64,000 nucleotides of DNA from Agrypnia vestita. Its lineage: Eukaryota > Arthropoda > Insecta > Trichoptera > Phryganeidae. The first letter of the stretch is position 1, and every line of letters starts with the position of its first letter. A program made the position numbers and the translations under genes. The notes beneath the pieces were generated by a model that saw nothing but the letters and a program-made list of their open reading frames with translations, was not told the DNA's origin and did not search any database. Of the stretch, positions 1 through 11,060 are shown one piece after another. The stretch spans positions 614,512 to 678,511 of the forward strand of contig JADDOH010000178.1 of NCBI GenBank assembly GCA_016648135.1, in the 5' to 3' direction.

Positions 1-268
1 ACAGTTCTCACCGAGAGTGCCACTAGTGGCCGCTCAATACTGTTATTGCACCAGTTGCCTCACCAGGCTTGGTCGAAGAAGTTTTTATTGAAACTTTTCT
101 GAGCTGGTCAGCGGGTTTTCGCCCATTAACGCATACCAAATGAAGTCAATCGCGAATGTGCGAGCACTTATAGCATTTTCCATCCAGAATAATTCCTCAT
201 CTTCGACCTGTCTCACATCTCTCTTGCTTGCCCCTTCGTTTCTCTCTCGTGCCACAGCAAAACAATAA
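1..268. other. Unassigned intergenic/intronic sequence
   Basis: No open frame, repeat match or RNA signature was recognised. Base composition is more balanced than most of the window up to about position 240. Confidence 0.3.
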
Positions 269-640
269 TGATTTTTACTCCCTTTATATTAACTCGTGGC
301 GTCTGCTTGCTTGCTTGATTGCCGGCTTGTCGGGTGAAAAAACTTTGGATCGATTTTAACCCTTTTCCCGTGATCCAATCGAGCTGAAACTTGGCAAGTT
401 GACTAGTAGCGACGATCAAGAAGATCTATCAAATTTTAGTTAGAAAAATTAATAATTATAGTATAATTTCGGATTTTTAGAAATTTTATTGGTTTTTTCA
501 AATTGGAATCATAAGAAAAGTTTGATTACGGCGGCCCGATAACGTCGCGGAATATTTTCTAAATTCGAATTACTCCGTCGGTATACATAATAGGTACTTC
601 ACTACGTATGTCAAAAATCTAAATTAATCAAATTGGAATC
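269..640 (+). repeat. Family A repeat, copy A1, 3'-truncated
   Basis: It starts at TTTTTACTCCCTTTATATT and runs through the family hallmarks CCCGTGATCCAATCGAGCTG, a CAAGAAGATCTATCAAATTT block and CGATAACGTCGCGGAATATT, then breaks off about 150 bp before the usual right end. The same order of blocks occurs at 8868, 41225 (reverse), 50177, 50474 and 58734. The apparent minus-strand frame over 213-419 lies on this repeat and is not a gene. Confidence 0.85.
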
Positions 641-721
641 ATCTAAATTAAGTAAACAAAAAACGAAACAGCACTCTAAATATGTTTATATTTCAAAACA
701 AAATATTTTAACGACCTATTA

Positions 722-892
722 ATCAGAATCAATATTTTCTGGTTTGTGTCTTCTGGGGTATTATGCCGTGTTATTACATCATGTCCATCAGCCCTGATGA
801 TGGACCCTGCAATGGGATCCGAAACATCAGCCAGAAAGGTTGTAATAACACGGCATAATATCCCAGAAGACACAAACCAGAAGATTCTGAGT
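722..892. mobile_element. Foldback MITE, family C, copy 1
   Basis: The two arms are inverted copies. The left arm contains TTTGTGTCTTCTGGGGTATT and ATGCCGTGTTATTAC, and the right arm is their near-perfect reverse complement, ending in ACACAAACCAGAAGATTCTG. A spacer of about 60 bp separates them. Because the arms mirror each other, both strands show similar short open frames, which are artefacts. A second copy lies at 33281. No protein is encoded, so it would need a transposase from elsewhere. Confidence 0.85.
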
Positions 893-2388
893 GGCCGTGA
901 AAACCTAAGAACATTCTTAGAATCAATATTTATTATATATTAATTCTCACCCTTACAATTGTTGCAAACCACCTCAACTGCAGAATGTGTTTTGCATGTA
1001 AAGGATTTCTTCTTCCGAAAACTCACTGTCACTCGAGGGAAAGTAGGCTTCATCATCTTGTCTCATCATCTCATAATGAAACACGTCTTAAATAAAAAAA
1101 TACATTTCGCTATAAATGATACTTAAACTTTAAGGCGCGTGTTGTAAAATTTACCCTCAACGGAAATTTCCAAATATCAATGAATAACAAAAACTTCTAA
1201 GCACACCCGGTTCGTCTGTAGTTTAGAGAGACACTGACCCTCGAATAGCTCGGAGATCGATGCTTGCGACTAAGTGGTAAAAGTGGGGGAAAGCGATACA
1301 CAAACAATAGTATTTATTATCATTGAAAGATTCGGCAGATACTTCGTGGTGCAACATAATAATTAAAAATATGTTTTAATTTACTTTGTAATACACACAC
1401 ACAATATGAGTTATTGAATTACTAAACTGTGATAAAAAATATATAGGCCAAACCACTAGAAACTATACATCGCAGTTGCTTAAAAAATAACAATTTCTCC
1501 GTATTTGCCTATCATATAATTGACACTAATCATTCTTTCGATAGTCACAAATTAAAATTACTCCACTCGGTTCCTCATAGTGGATGGATAATGAATAATT
1601 TTGAAATCCTAAATAATTTGAATTCTGGAAACACATTTATAAATAATTTCACATTTCAGTCCACTTCACCAATCCTAGAGCTTTTTGGGGGAAAAATACC
1701 CTTCCCCACAGCGCGTCCCCCTGACCTACTCGATAAGATTGTTAAATTTTGTATAAAAGTTGGTTATTATCTATAACGGATGATGAGAGGGACTGCTCCT
1801 ATCGAAACTTTAGTAGTAATTCAATAATTTCAATAATTAAATAACAATAATAATAGCGACAATAAAAGAAAATTGACCCGCAGCTGATATCTCCTCATTT
1901 AAGTCAGCTGTGAATTTTGTTGACACGTCTAAATTTAAGACAGTATTGCAATCAGTTTTCTTTTCATCAATATTTTAAATTATTACCTAAAAAACTTATA
2001 AATAACATTTCGTATACATGTAGCAGTTGCATATGTGTATAAGTGGTAATGTTTGAACATTGAAAATTAATGGTTGTTGTACTATGAAAACGTTATTTTT
2101 GCTCTTTTATTTCTATACAATAGCGAGAATAAAATAAAATTGTTGTTGCAAAAAATAATAACTTTTCGGAATCTGCTAATCATCTTTCGATTATCAACTT
2201 AAACATCTCCACTCGCTACCATTGGAAAAAATGAGAAATACACAAATTAATAACATTAAATTCGAAAGCTATTTCACACTTCTAATTACTTCTGACAAAG
2301 TGTTATTACGTCATCTAGGCTATTTCTCTTCTTTACCTAAAATGATCAATCACCAAAAAATTGATATCTCGTTATAGTGGTCGTAAAA
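893..2388. other. AT-rich stretch, nothing recognised
   Basis: Only short stop-ridden frames and A/T runs were seen. No tRNA, repeat copy or conserved coding stretch was identified. Confidence 0.4.
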
Positions 2389-2413
2389 CCTAACCTAACC
2401 TAACCTAACCTAG
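2389..2413 (-). repeat. Telomere-type (TTAGG)n run
   Basis: Five consecutive CCTAA units are present, which is TTAGG on the other strand, the usual insect telomere unit. At about 25 bp this is an interstitial microsatellite and not a telomere. Confidence 0.85.
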
Positions 2414-2633
2414 ATATACTCTTCGTCTCATGGGTTTAGAATTAATTGAGTAATAATTACCCGGGTATAAATAAATATGTCCCGTCTATCTTTGAGTGCT
2501 GGGGTAACAATAATTTATTTTCAAAATAGGTTGGCATCTGTGCCAAATTGCATGCAATTACATTCAATTTTTTTTTACCAAATATGTATTTTATCAAATT
2601 GAGTTTTTTCGCAAGTTATAAAACAAACAAACG

Positions 2634-2867
2634 AATATCGACCGTGAGCCGTCAATATCTCCTATCTTCATAAAAGTAAACTTTTCAGGATCACGTTATA
2701 GTATTAATTTAACAAATTATATTATCTTCCTACTTTTTTTACTTACCTATAAAAATCTGTTTCATTTCTGTTGCGCCTTTTGAATCATTGTGAAAATAAT
2801 AAATGGTACTATGATCATAAAAGCCGACAGCTCCTAAGCGAAGATAGGAGATATTGGCGGTCGATAT
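2634..2867. mobile_element. Foldback MITE-like element
   Basis: The left arm (AATATCGACCGTGAGCCGTC, then AATATCTCCTATCTTC) is matched in reverse complement by the right arm (GAAGATAGGAGATATTGGCG, then GTCGATAT). Arms are about 34 bp and the whole element about 234 bp. No target duplication was resolved. Confidence 0.7.
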
Positions 2868-3161
2868 GTGCAGGCTGTAGATAGGTAATAAATCAATAAT
2901 TGAACCCATAATTTTGCTTACAAATGTCAGGTTTGCCATAATTCGTCAATATTGTTTATCGCGATTTGTTAACACTTTTACATATGTATATGTAGGCAGT
3001 GGCGTGCAGTGGGTAAAGACTTTGGCTATGTTAATAATAAATCTTTTATGCTGTAGATAATAATTTAACCCGACATTTTAAGGCTAAATAAATCCATCGT
3101 TGATAATACCTTGCAATTTTCTTATTTAAACTTACTTATTACTTAGTACCAGTACTTTTCA

Positions 3162-3335
3162 ATTTTTTTTTTTACAATTAAAGACGAATTTATTTAACAT
3201 AACATTACATTAAATTACATTACAAATATAATTATACAATAATAATTTATCATACAATCATATAATAAAATATGTAACTACCCAACTAGGCTGGCCTGTT
3301 TTAGGGCAAGTTATATATTTCATTTTAAAACACAA
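3162..3335 (-). repeat. LINE-type 3' UTR with poly(A), minus strand
   Basis: A T-run of about 12 (poly(A) of a minus-strand insertion) is followed by AT-rich DNA and the motif CCAACTAGGCTGGCCTGTTT. The related stretch at 38818-39030 has the same layout, with CAACTAGGCGTAGCCTGTGC. This resembles the 3' UTR of a non-LTR retrotransposon; no coding part is attached. Confidence 0.5.
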
Positions 3336-3659
3336 TATTTGACTGTAGGTACTCATTAGTATATATAATTAATTAATGATTCAGAGTTCAAGTAAATTAG
3401 TACATTATAAAAATTTAAATTAGATTAATACAATACAAATATTTTATTTAAATTAATACAATAAAAAGTTAAATTAGATAAATACATTATATAAATTAAT
3501 ACATTAGTCTAACAGTAGTTTTCCAAATAAGATTATTAGATAAATTATATTATATAAATTAATACATTAGTCTAGCAGTAGTATTAAACGTGATATTTTG
3601 ATTATTTAAAAATACTTCTTGTAATAATTTATAAGGCTTCAGTTTGCACTTTGCAGTAT
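3336..3659. repeat. AT-rich degenerate repeats
   Basis: The block ATATAAATTAATACATTAGT plus CTA(A/G)CAGTAGT occurs twice, near 3488 and 3551, within a longer run of ATTAATACA-like words. It looks like a local duplication in low-complexity DNA. Confidence 0.5.
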
Positions 3660-3785
3660 TTGAGGATGGCCCTGTTAAAAGCCGCAACAACCGTAGAACT
3701 TGTATGAGAAGATGTATGAATGTGGCCAAAACAAAAGTGGTGTGCCAGGATAGAAGAGTGTGGCGTTCAATCCTCTCTGCCTAAC
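3660..3785 (+). pseudogene. LINE ORF2 extreme C-terminus, fragment
   Basis: Translation gives EDGPVKSRNNRRTCMRRCMN, followed by VAKTKVVCQDRRVWRSILSA and a stop. This cysteine-containing tail (CMxxCMxV, then CxDRxxWRS) is typical of the last residues of one group of arthropod non-LTR retrotransposon polymerases. The same tail occurs at 35157-35275. Only about 40 residues remain and no upstream reverse transcriptase is attached. Confidence 0.65.
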
Positions 3786-4150
3786 CCCTGCGGGGAAACA
3801 GTGTGGTGTTAGTTAGTTGTTAGTTAGTTCAGTTTGCAAATAGTAGACTCATCTCGTGTTAAAAAAAATACGTGTGCGGTCGCGGGACCCCCGTCAGGAA
3901 GTAACGCCTTTTCTTCAATTCCGAATGTAATTCCATGTGGAGATTTAGATTGTTTATATTTATATATTTTCGTTACGTAAGGAAAAAGCGTTATGCCCTC
4001 TCCTCTCTCTCTCTGGTTCGCAGGTTTTCGCCAATACAGAATCACAGAATTACATCATATTATCACAGTATACCCAGAACAGTAGTTTATCTCCGGCCTA
4101 TCGGCGAGTTATTAGCCTACTCTTGCATTGACGCTAGGGTTGTCACTTTA
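3786..4150. other. Unassigned; piece shared with 5925-5960
   Basis: Contains ACGTAAGGAAAAAGCGTTAT (near 3975), whose reverse complement occurs near 5937, so both sites carry a piece of one repeat. The overlapping frames here are not recognisable proteins. Confidence 0.4.
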
Positions 4151-4225
4151 TTTTTACTCCCTTTCTTTTAACTCGTAGCGTCTGAGATTCCGACGCATAA
4201 GGTAGACACGAATCCCGAAAATTCT
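4151..4225 (+). repeat. Family A repeat fragment (A7)
   Basis: TTTTTACTCCCTTTCTTTTA then AACTCGTAGCGTCTG is the family A left end. It jumps directly to GAGATTCCGACGCATAAGGT, a stretch otherwise seen near the right end of copy A4 (50390). This is therefore an internally deleted copy without a recognisable right terminus. Confidence 0.65.
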
Positions 4226-4384
4226 GTAATTAGTATACCTAGTTTCTGCACTTAAATTGCAAGAACGCTGATTAACAACAACGTAGACTTTTAAAAACTC
4301 ACAGTCTTTGTGATAATCAACACATCTTTTTAGTAAAGCACCACAAACATAAAAAAGGCATTTTTTTTAGGAAGCGCATTTTTT

Positions 4385-4545
4385 TTTCTAAAGCGGCGGC
4401 TGCGAGCGCGAATGGCACCGAAGGTACGGCCCTTACTGCCGTCGCCTTGTGCCCCCATATTCTATGTCAACGTGGGCGTCACAGTGCGTGCGTACACGGC
4501 GCCGAGCACGCGCGCACACATTCTAATGGGTAGCGGCCAGTTTGT
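4385..4545. other. GC-rich patch, unknown
   Basis: About 160 bp rich in GC and CpG (for example GGCGCCGAGCACGCGCGCAC) in otherwise AT-rich DNA. There is no open frame of useful length. It could be part of a GC-rich transposon or a small regulatory island; nothing in the sequence decides. Confidence 0.4.
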
Positions 4546-4821
4546 ATGAAGACGTATTACTGTTCTTAGTATACTGTGATATAATACATAGGTATATGAT
4601 ATACATTATTTCATTTTGATGGATTCTTTTCAAATATTTTACAGCCCCATGAACGTATAAACTTGTGTATGGAACCGGAGAGTGTCACAAGAGTGATATA
4701 ATAATATATAATACATATATGCAAGGAAATATGTATAGAAATTTTTAAAGATAAGAATGTTAAGTTAATATTACAATATTTTAAAATAAGCATGTAAAGG
4801 TTATATCACAAATATTATCAC

Positions 4822-5215
4822 TCAGTTGTTCAATGATTTAACACACTTTTTGAACTTTGCATAATGTTGTAGGTATAGTTCTAATATTGCTGGCAGATTA
4901 TTGAAATATTTAATTCCTAGGAATCTGTAGTGGTGTTGCATGGCTGTTTTACTGCATCTAGGTATACTTAGGGTTCCAATCATGTGCGCTCTTTTGCTAC
5001 GTCTATTTTGATCTAGAACTATATTTGTGTTTTTTGGATTGATAGTTTCTTTGTGTATTTATAATATGGTGTTGGTTTTATATATGCTTTCTAAATTTGG
5101 GACCTTGAATTCTTTGAACAGTAATTCCGTAGGATTTTCTCTAGGTTTCCTTAAAATTATTTTTATGATCAATTTTTGTTTATACGTTCCTCTCCATATT
5201 GAAGTATAGATTGGA
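4822..5215 (-). pseudogene. LINE reverse transcriptase C-terminus, decayed
   Basis: On the minus strand a frame ending at 4822 reads DQNRRSKRAHMIGTLSIPRC, then a FLGIKYFNNLPAIL block and a basic tail KFKKCVKSLNN before the stop. The order R-S-K/R-x(n)-P-x(n)-F-x-G-x-K-x-F/Y-N-x-L-P is the usual C-terminal end of CR1/Jockey-type reverse transcriptases. Upstream, toward 5215, stops and frameshifts break the frame. A dead, heavily 5'-truncated copy with no host function. Confidence 0.7.
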
Positions 5216-5870
5216 CGAAAGCCTGATATTTAAGGAAAAATATCTATTTATTTAAAATTACATGGAAAATAGTGAATTATAAAATATGCAAGAAAAAATA
5301 CTTTTTTAAATCTTATCGTGGTAATTATTGGCTTAAAGTAACTATAATAAGATCAGCTGTAAATATTTTGATACCTAGAATGTAATACTAGCACAGTCCA
5401 ACACCATTTCATCTATAAAGGAGTATCATTTTTTGTTGCTATTCCCAATGAAATGAAGACAGAAAAAAATTATAGAAATTTCAAAACGTAATTGAAAATC
5501 TACAAAAATCAATCACAATACCGCAATGAAAAAAAATCTTATCAAAAATAATCAATATATACTTTTACATGTTATTACAAAACCTTCTTAATTTTTATAA
5601 CTTAATCTAATGTCTCACATTAAATATTTTTTCACTATTCTAATATTATGCTACTAATGATTTTATTAACAATAAATAGTATACGTACATATATGAAAAT
5701 GCCCCTCACTTTTAAACACTAGAATTGAATTCTCTATTAAAAGTGGATAAGCGTTAATATTCTCATTCTGTTTTTCAAATATATTGATACGTAATTAACA
5801 CCATTATGTACGATTGAATTAAATAAATAACAAAATAAATAGTTTTAAAAAGATTTTCACGCATTCAGTA
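5216..5870. other. AT-rich stretch, nothing recognised
   Basis: Low-complexity A/T-rich DNA without open frames or matches to the repeats described here. Confidence 0.4.
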
Positions 5871-6180
5871 TTGAGGTTATATAACCTGTTGCGCACGATG
5901 CTCGTCTACTCGAATGTCGAAGCATGGAGGGGGCATAACGCTTTTTCCTTACGTGACAATTTCTACCAGTCAACTCTTACCGCAAGCCGCGTTAAGGGAC
6001 TTCAAATAATGTTCATTAAAAACCGGTTTGGCGGTTTTTGTGATTTGGCGAATTTACGAACATTTCTTTTTTCGCGAAACTCTGGTGTTGTTGTTTTTTA
6101 AAATGTTTTTTAAAAAAGCCCTATTTTGTTGTATGTGACGCACGCCCCTGACGTTCGGCTCTAGCTACATACAGCTATAC
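5871..6180. other. Unassigned, moderately GC-rich
   Basis: Balanced composition with a 76-codon open frame on the plus strand that resembles no family I know. It shares CATAACGCTTTTTCCTTACG with 3965-3995 (reverse complement), so part of it is repetitive. I do not call a gene. Confidence 0.35.
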
Positions 6181-6762
6181 CACCAGATAAGCCGTGCATA
6201 ACAGTAATTATCAGTTTGATAGCCTTCTTACAAATTTTTGGTTCGTATATCAAAACGCACACCAATATAATTATACTGTTGCATAAACAAACATATCAAT
6301 TATTTGCTGCTCATATCTCATCCGGGGATTCACGGAACGCCCAATTCGAATTTCATTTTTGAATTATTGATTTATTGCAATTGGCCATTCGTAAGGAGTT
6401 CATAACCTCTTACGGGTATTTTTACCAGGGTTTGTAAAAGGAGTTTCGCCTGCAGGTCAGAGGAATTACCATATTATCTAGTGATGGGATGAATAATGAT
6501 TGTGCGATTGTAACGATGATTGGTAATTGATTGATTTAAAGGTTAGACATTTGATTTCTAGTGACAGGTGATTGCTCGCCGAATTACCAACAAAAAATTT
6601 GTTTCGCACAGAACTATATTTTATTTTTGTCATAATTTTTGTTCAGCCGTTAAATTAAGTTATCGTTTATATCTACATTATACATGAATATAGGCGAATA
6701 ACAAAAATAATATATGAGTATACAATAACATAATTATTATTGTGGCAAATGCATATACATAT
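6181..6762. other. No feature recognised
   Basis: Mixed AT-rich sequence with no coding, RNA or repeat assignment. Confidence 0.35.
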
Positions 6763-7105
6763 TACGGTGGAATTGATGAACGTTGCAATATGTAAAGTGA
6801 TAACTTAAGCCAGCTCATACATGTCATAAGCCCTGAGCCATCCTTTAAAGACTTCTGTAAAAGTAGATTTGTCTCTATGAGATTTATAATTTATTTTAAT
6901 AATTTTTTTGAGGACAGAATCCAGTAATTCTGTTTATAGAACATACATCAAACAAAATAATATCAATTAGTGTATATTATAGATATCTCACAGAGACGAA
7001 ACTGTATTAATTATGGGAAAGTAGGTATAGAAGTCATTTGGGTGTAACAGGACTTATGACCTGTCTTTTGGTCGGCTTAAGTGATCACTTTACACAATTG
7101 TAATG
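6763..7105. mobile_element. Foldback element, family B, copy 1
   Basis: The left arm reads GGAATTGATGAACGTTGCAA then GTGATAACTTAAGCC. The right arm carries the inverse, GGCTTAAGTGATCACTTTAC. Internal blocks are also mirrored: TCTCTATGAGATTTATAA on the left and ATATCTCACAGAGACGAA on the right. Related pieces occur at 12290, 17170, 19195, 56265, 57850 and 63785, making this one of the commonest repeats in the window. No coding capacity. Confidence 0.75.
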
Positions 7106-7227
7106 TCTCTGTGACATAAATTAAAATTAATAATGTCTCTGTGACATAAATCCAGCACTGTTCTGAAAGATTTGAACAAACTCAAAATATTTTGAATCAA
7201 AATAATATCGTTGTCTGTCCGTCCATT

Positions 7228-7425
7228 CGTCCGTCTGCTCGACGTCACGTAGACGAAATGAGAGCTGCGGGCGTTTTTGCGCGAAATAAAAATATGTAGA
7301 TGAAAATGCAATTATTTGCGTAAAAACTTAGTTTATTACTAAATTAATGTTATTTTCGGTAATAGTAGACGTGTACCTACAATATAGAATGTTATTTTTA
7401 AATCTGTCATCATGCCTATTGTCAA
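7228..7425. repeat. Repeat family I, copy 1
   Basis: Matches 32045-32226 over about 190 bp: CGACGTCACGTAGACG at the start, TTATTTGCGTAAAAACTTAG in the middle, TTCGGTAATAGTAGACGTG and AATCTGTCATCATGC at the end. No terminal inverted repeats were found, so the class is unknown. Confidence 0.75.
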
Positions 7426-7744
7426 CTAAACGTTAAATTCAAAAAGGTAACGTCGTGAAAAGTAATGGCACATAATTGATATGGATTGATTGAATTAATA
7501 ATGATTTACTTTAAATTCATATCTTAATTTTGTATGTATATTTTCTTTTAGATTAAGATTCTTTAATTGTCATTTGATAATATTACATAAATACCATATG
7601 AGAATAACTGCCACAGAACAGGTTTTTACCTAGTGTGGCAGTTATTATTAACGTGTATTAACAAATGGAAATAAACAATAAATAAATTAAAAAAAAAATA
7701 ATTAAGCATAAACATAGAAATGAAATAATGAATAGTTTCAATTA
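7426..7744. other. AT-rich, with a short hairpin at 7603-7646
   Basis: The only structure seen is a perfect 13-bp inverted repeat, AATAACTGCCACA and TGTGGCAGTTATT, with an 18-bp loop. No gene is visible. Confidence 0.5.
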
Positions 7745-7985
7745 TGAAGCAGAGGACAGTAGTCCGCCTCCCGCTGGTGGTAATTTTGTCTGCTGGCTGG
7801 GCCCAGCCGTGTGAACACGGCCCGGGGCGGCCGCGGATGAGGAAGTGGGCTAATCGGACATTTGCACTGGACTTCGTTTAGTTTACTGTTACCATCGCCA
7901 GAGGGCGCTTCTTCGTGCTTTTTCTGACTCCTCCGTACTCCGCCTGTGTTAGGATGCCCTCCAGGACCGGACCGTCGGTAACTTA
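7745..7985. other. GC-rich patch, unknown
   Basis: Includes GGCCCGGGGCGGCCGCGGAT and CATCGCCAGAGGGCGCTTCT. Composition contrasts sharply with the flanks. It may be the GC-rich remnant of a retrotransposon coding region, but no reading frame stays open long enough to assign. Confidence 0.35.
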
Positions 7986-8104
7986 AGTCACATTTTGTGA
8001 TTAAATTTTTAATTAAATATTTTAAATGAATGTTGAAGCTAGCCTTGTTTTATCTCATTCATCTTCATAATTTCTGTAGGATTGATATTTAAATTTTTAA
8101 TGCC

Positions 8105-8215
8105 TATACTATATATTAATAATATATATATATTATCTTATATACTATATATATATATATTATATATATCTAATAATATGTATTAATATATCATTATATA
8201 TAAATATATATGATT
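8105..8215. repeat. (TA)n-rich low-complexity tract
   Basis: About 110 bp made almost only of TA and ATA words. Confidence 0.85.
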
Positions 8216-8224
8216 TAACTGATA

Positions 8225-8526
8225 CTGTTTCTTGTTAAATATAATAATTTGGAAGTTTCAAGTTTTGCATAGACATTTTCATTTATGATTTGGATAACTG
8301 AGATTTTTTTATAGAGATATAACTGAGATATTTTTAGATACTGTAATGATAGTTCAACTTTTTGCAAAAAATAAGTAAGAAATATTGAAAAAGAATGCAA
8401 ACTTTGATATTGCATATCTCCATAACTATTGATATTAAGCCATGGTTGCTTCAACATTTTAGACTCATAACATAGTCAGGAATGTACCTGCCAAGTTTCT
8501 GCTGCTAGCTCTGGTACACCCTGTAT
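8225..8526. mobile_element. MITE-like element with ACACCCTGTA end
   Basis: Shares AATGCAAACTTTGATATTGC, then ATCTCCATAACTATTGATATTA, with the element at 18846-19105 and ends in ACACCCTGTA, a common insect MITE terminus. The left end is not clear. Confidence 0.55.
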
Positions 8527-8867
8527 AAATAAAATATAAATATTGAATTTAAAAACGTACATTAAAACGATTTTATTTAAAACAACATCTTAAACATACT
8601 AAATGATATATTAACAGCAATTGTAAAAATTCGCTCTTTTCTACTGATGTCGGGCAACAGGTAAATTAGTTGTTCGCTCCCCTATAGATTATTTCAATTA
8701 TTTTTTAATATCTAAAATATTTCCAAGTACAGTTTTTCCGAGTTCGAGTCCCGGGACTCGATGCATCGACCCCGTGTATGCCCGGGAATGCATTTGGCCC
8801 TAATGGCATTCTTAATATTTTCGGAAGAAGTTCTCAAAACGTACATATACAAATATTTTTGTATTTA

Positions 8868-9393
8868 TTACTTCCTTTCTTTTAACTCGAGGCGTCTGCT
8901 TGCTTGCCAGCTTGCCGTCGAAAAAACTTTGGATCGATTTTTAACCCTTTTCCCGTGATCCAATCGAGCTGAAACTTGGCAAGTAGACTCGTGGCGACGA
9001 TCAAGAAGATCTATCATATTTTCGTTAAAAAAAATAAATAAATATAATATAACTTCGTAATTTTAGAAATTTTATTGGTTTTTTTCAAATTTAAATCGTT
9101 AGAAAAGTTAGATTAGCAACGGCAGCCCGATAACGTCGCGGAATATTTTCTAAATTTGAATTACTCCGTCAGTATACATAATAGATACTTCACTACGAAT
9201 GTCGAAAATCTAAATTGACTGACAAATGTTTTTAGAATTTAATCTTCAAAGCATGAAGTGTCTTATCAAAGCTCAAAACATCTGACATTTTAGAAATATA
9301 TTAAATTACTGTAAGTTTAGTGTTATGTTATATGTTTTAATTCGTCTTTAATTGTTGTTATATTTTACAAAGAAAGGGAGTATAATAAAAACT
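8868..9393 (+). mobile_element. Family A repeat, copy A2, near complete
   Basis: Begins at TTACTTCCTTTCTTTTAACT and ends at AAAGAAAGGGAGTATAATAA, so the termini form an imperfect inverted repeat around ACTCCCTTTCTTT. It contains every family block, including TTAGAATTTAATCTTCAAAG and the CATGAAGTGTCTTATC stretch that is missing in A1. Beyond the right end follows TTTATGGGTTACTTTTTT, also seen beside A3, A5 and A6, so the true element may extend about 40 bp further. No protein of its own is recognised. Confidence 0.8.
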
Positions 9394-9854
9394 TTTTAAA
9401 TTTAATTTTTTTTTAAAAATATTTAAATAAAATAATTTATGGGTTACTTTTTTTATTCTGACAAGCGGTGCGGCCCTGCGCCCGCCACCGGATAGAGACT
9501 TATAAGGTACGTAATACTGATCATCTTTCATTTTGTTTTTTTTTTCAAGATGCGCGCGCAACTCGACACCGACATGTGGCGCGTTGTCGGAAGTGGTCTG
9601 TCGGGGAACTAATTTTAAATTGCATCTTTTTGTTGTGTATTATTAACTTGTTGCGCGCCGCGCCCCGTGGTTACTTGATTGAAAGTAACAACGTCAAAGT
9701 TAACTGTTATTAAGTTGTTAACTTTGACGGAAATATAACTACATAAATACCTACGTACACCTAGAGATTTTTTATTTTAATAATAAACTTTTAGCGGAGC
9801 AAACAAAATGATTATAAAATCCGAATAATTATAATAATCATAATTATTATAATT
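9394..9854. other. Mixed stretch with GC-rich islet and perfect hairpin
   Basis: GC-rich pieces near 9465-9490 and 9550-9670 (GTTGCGCGCCGCGCCCCGTG) are split by a T-run. At 9692-9729 a perfect 13-bp inverted repeat, CGTCAAAGTTAAC and GTTAACTTTGACG, has a 12-bp loop. No gene recognised. Confidence 0.45.
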
Positions 9855-9935
9855 TTCATACGTAAATAAAAATACTTTGTTTATACCACTGATAATTTTA
9901 TTAAATCAACATGTTTCGGGAGCTGAAAGAAAGCG
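9855..9935 (-). repeat. Retroelement 3'-end motif (GAAACATGTTG type)
   Basis: On the minus strand it reads CCCGAAACATGTTGATTTAA followed by TAAAATTATCAGTGGTATAA and an AAACAAAGTATTTTTATTTA tail. Similar ends occur at 61128-61195 (minus) and 52352 and 60015 (plus). It resembles the 3' terminal region of Penelope-like or related retroelements. Confidence 0.4.
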
Positions 9936-10221
9936 GAAAGTTTAATTTTTACATTTCTGTCGGTGCGAATTCCAAAGCGACTGATATAAAGCGAAATACT
10001 TAATCGAGCGAGTTATAAAATAAAGCGTTACCGGCAATAATAAAGTGTTCATAGATAAGTGATAAATTGCGAAATTGTGTATTAATTTATTTCGTGTTGA
10101 GTGACTTTGTCCATTAAATAATTAATGAATCGTTAATAATTTCCACGGTTTTGCCTCTCGCAACCTCGATCCGTGACAGTATTTTGTATTTCAATTAGTA
10201 TTTTTTTCACTTTTTACGCTT
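9936..10221. other. No feature recognised
   Basis: AT-rich sequence with no recognisable gene or repeat. Confidence 0.3.
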
Positions 10222-10374
10222 CAACAGGCCAGAAGGCCCAATTACAGAAGCGAAATACATCACAAAACACCCAGGCTTGAGTAAATCACACAGATTAAAT
10301 TGTGATCTCACCGGGAATCGAACCCGGAACCCTCGTTGTGAGAAGCCAGTGTCATACGCACTGTGCTACGAGAG
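10222..10374 (-). mobile_element. tRNA-derived SINE, family 2
   Basis: The minus strand starts with a tRNA-like head: CTCGTAGCACAGTGCGTATG (A-box region), an anticodon-arm-like part with CTTCTCACAACGAGG, and GGGTTCCGGGTTCGATTCCC with a good B box (GGTTCGATTCC). It continues into TGTGATTTACTCAAGC and ATTGGGCCTTCTGGCCTGTT. The plus-strand copy at 29303-29440 shares both head and body, which shows this is a SINE and not a tRNA gene. Confidence 0.75.
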
Positions 10375-10962
10375 ACTTGTCACACCTGTGATAGTGTATA
10401 GCTACTGCTATCATGATTAATAAGGAAGATAACGTTTTGAAGATTTGAAGTCGACAGGAAATCATCCAGACGGACCATACATTGACAATGGTGTCCATAG
10501 TACAAGACGCATATTATTTTTGATATAGAAAATATAGTTATTCAATTTCAAGTTCATATATACTTTTAACATAATACTTTGTTTTCATGACTTCGTTCTA
10601 TGATAATTGATTAAATCTACACCACCGAGATAAACGAAATATCCCACGAGTATGAATTAAAAAACAAATAATAAAATTAAAACCTACCACTATCGTATTT
10701 CCACGACTAGATATAGTACTTCCCCAAGGAAATTCTCTCTAGACTTCCGTCCTTCTCATTCGATTATTTCTCATTTTTTTCTCATTTTCATCATCCCGCC
10801 ACTCTTCTGATGACATAGGTTAATCGAACATAAATAAAGAGTATGGAATAAAAATGGCGAAACATACCATACAATCAAACACAATAATTTCGTTGTCTGT
10901 CCATCCGTAACTTCGTATAGCGTCCGTAATTTCGTTGTAATTCACGGCTAAAATAACAAATT
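10375..10962. other. No feature recognised
   Basis: Ordinary AT-rich DNA; no gene or repeat assigned. Confidence 0.3.
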
Positions 10963-11060
10963 TAACCGCCGGAGATGGGGCTTGAACCCCGGGCCGGCAA
11001 ACCCGAACCAGCCGCTCTACGCATATATTTACCGATTACCGGCGCCACTCCCTGGACCGC
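10963..11060 (-). repeat. tRNA-like SINE head (different family)
   Basis: On the minus strand GCCCGGGGTTCAAGCCCCAT carries a B-box-like GGTTCAAGCCC inside a T-arm-like palindrome, preceded by GCGTAGAGCGGCTGGTTCGG. The D-arm side is poor and the acceptor stem does not close, so it is a SINE head or tRNA pseudogene, not a functional tRNA. Confidence 0.45.

Noticed and set aside
676..943. Two small genes on opposite strands
   Set aside because: They are mirror translations of the two arms of one foldback MITE.
2389..2413. A true telomere
   Set aside because: Only five TTAGG units flanked by ordinary DNA on both sides.
10222..10374. A functional tRNA gene on the minus strand
   Set aside because: The head lacks a closed acceptor stem, is followed by a conserved non-tRNA body and has a second copy at 29303, which is the behaviour of a SINE.
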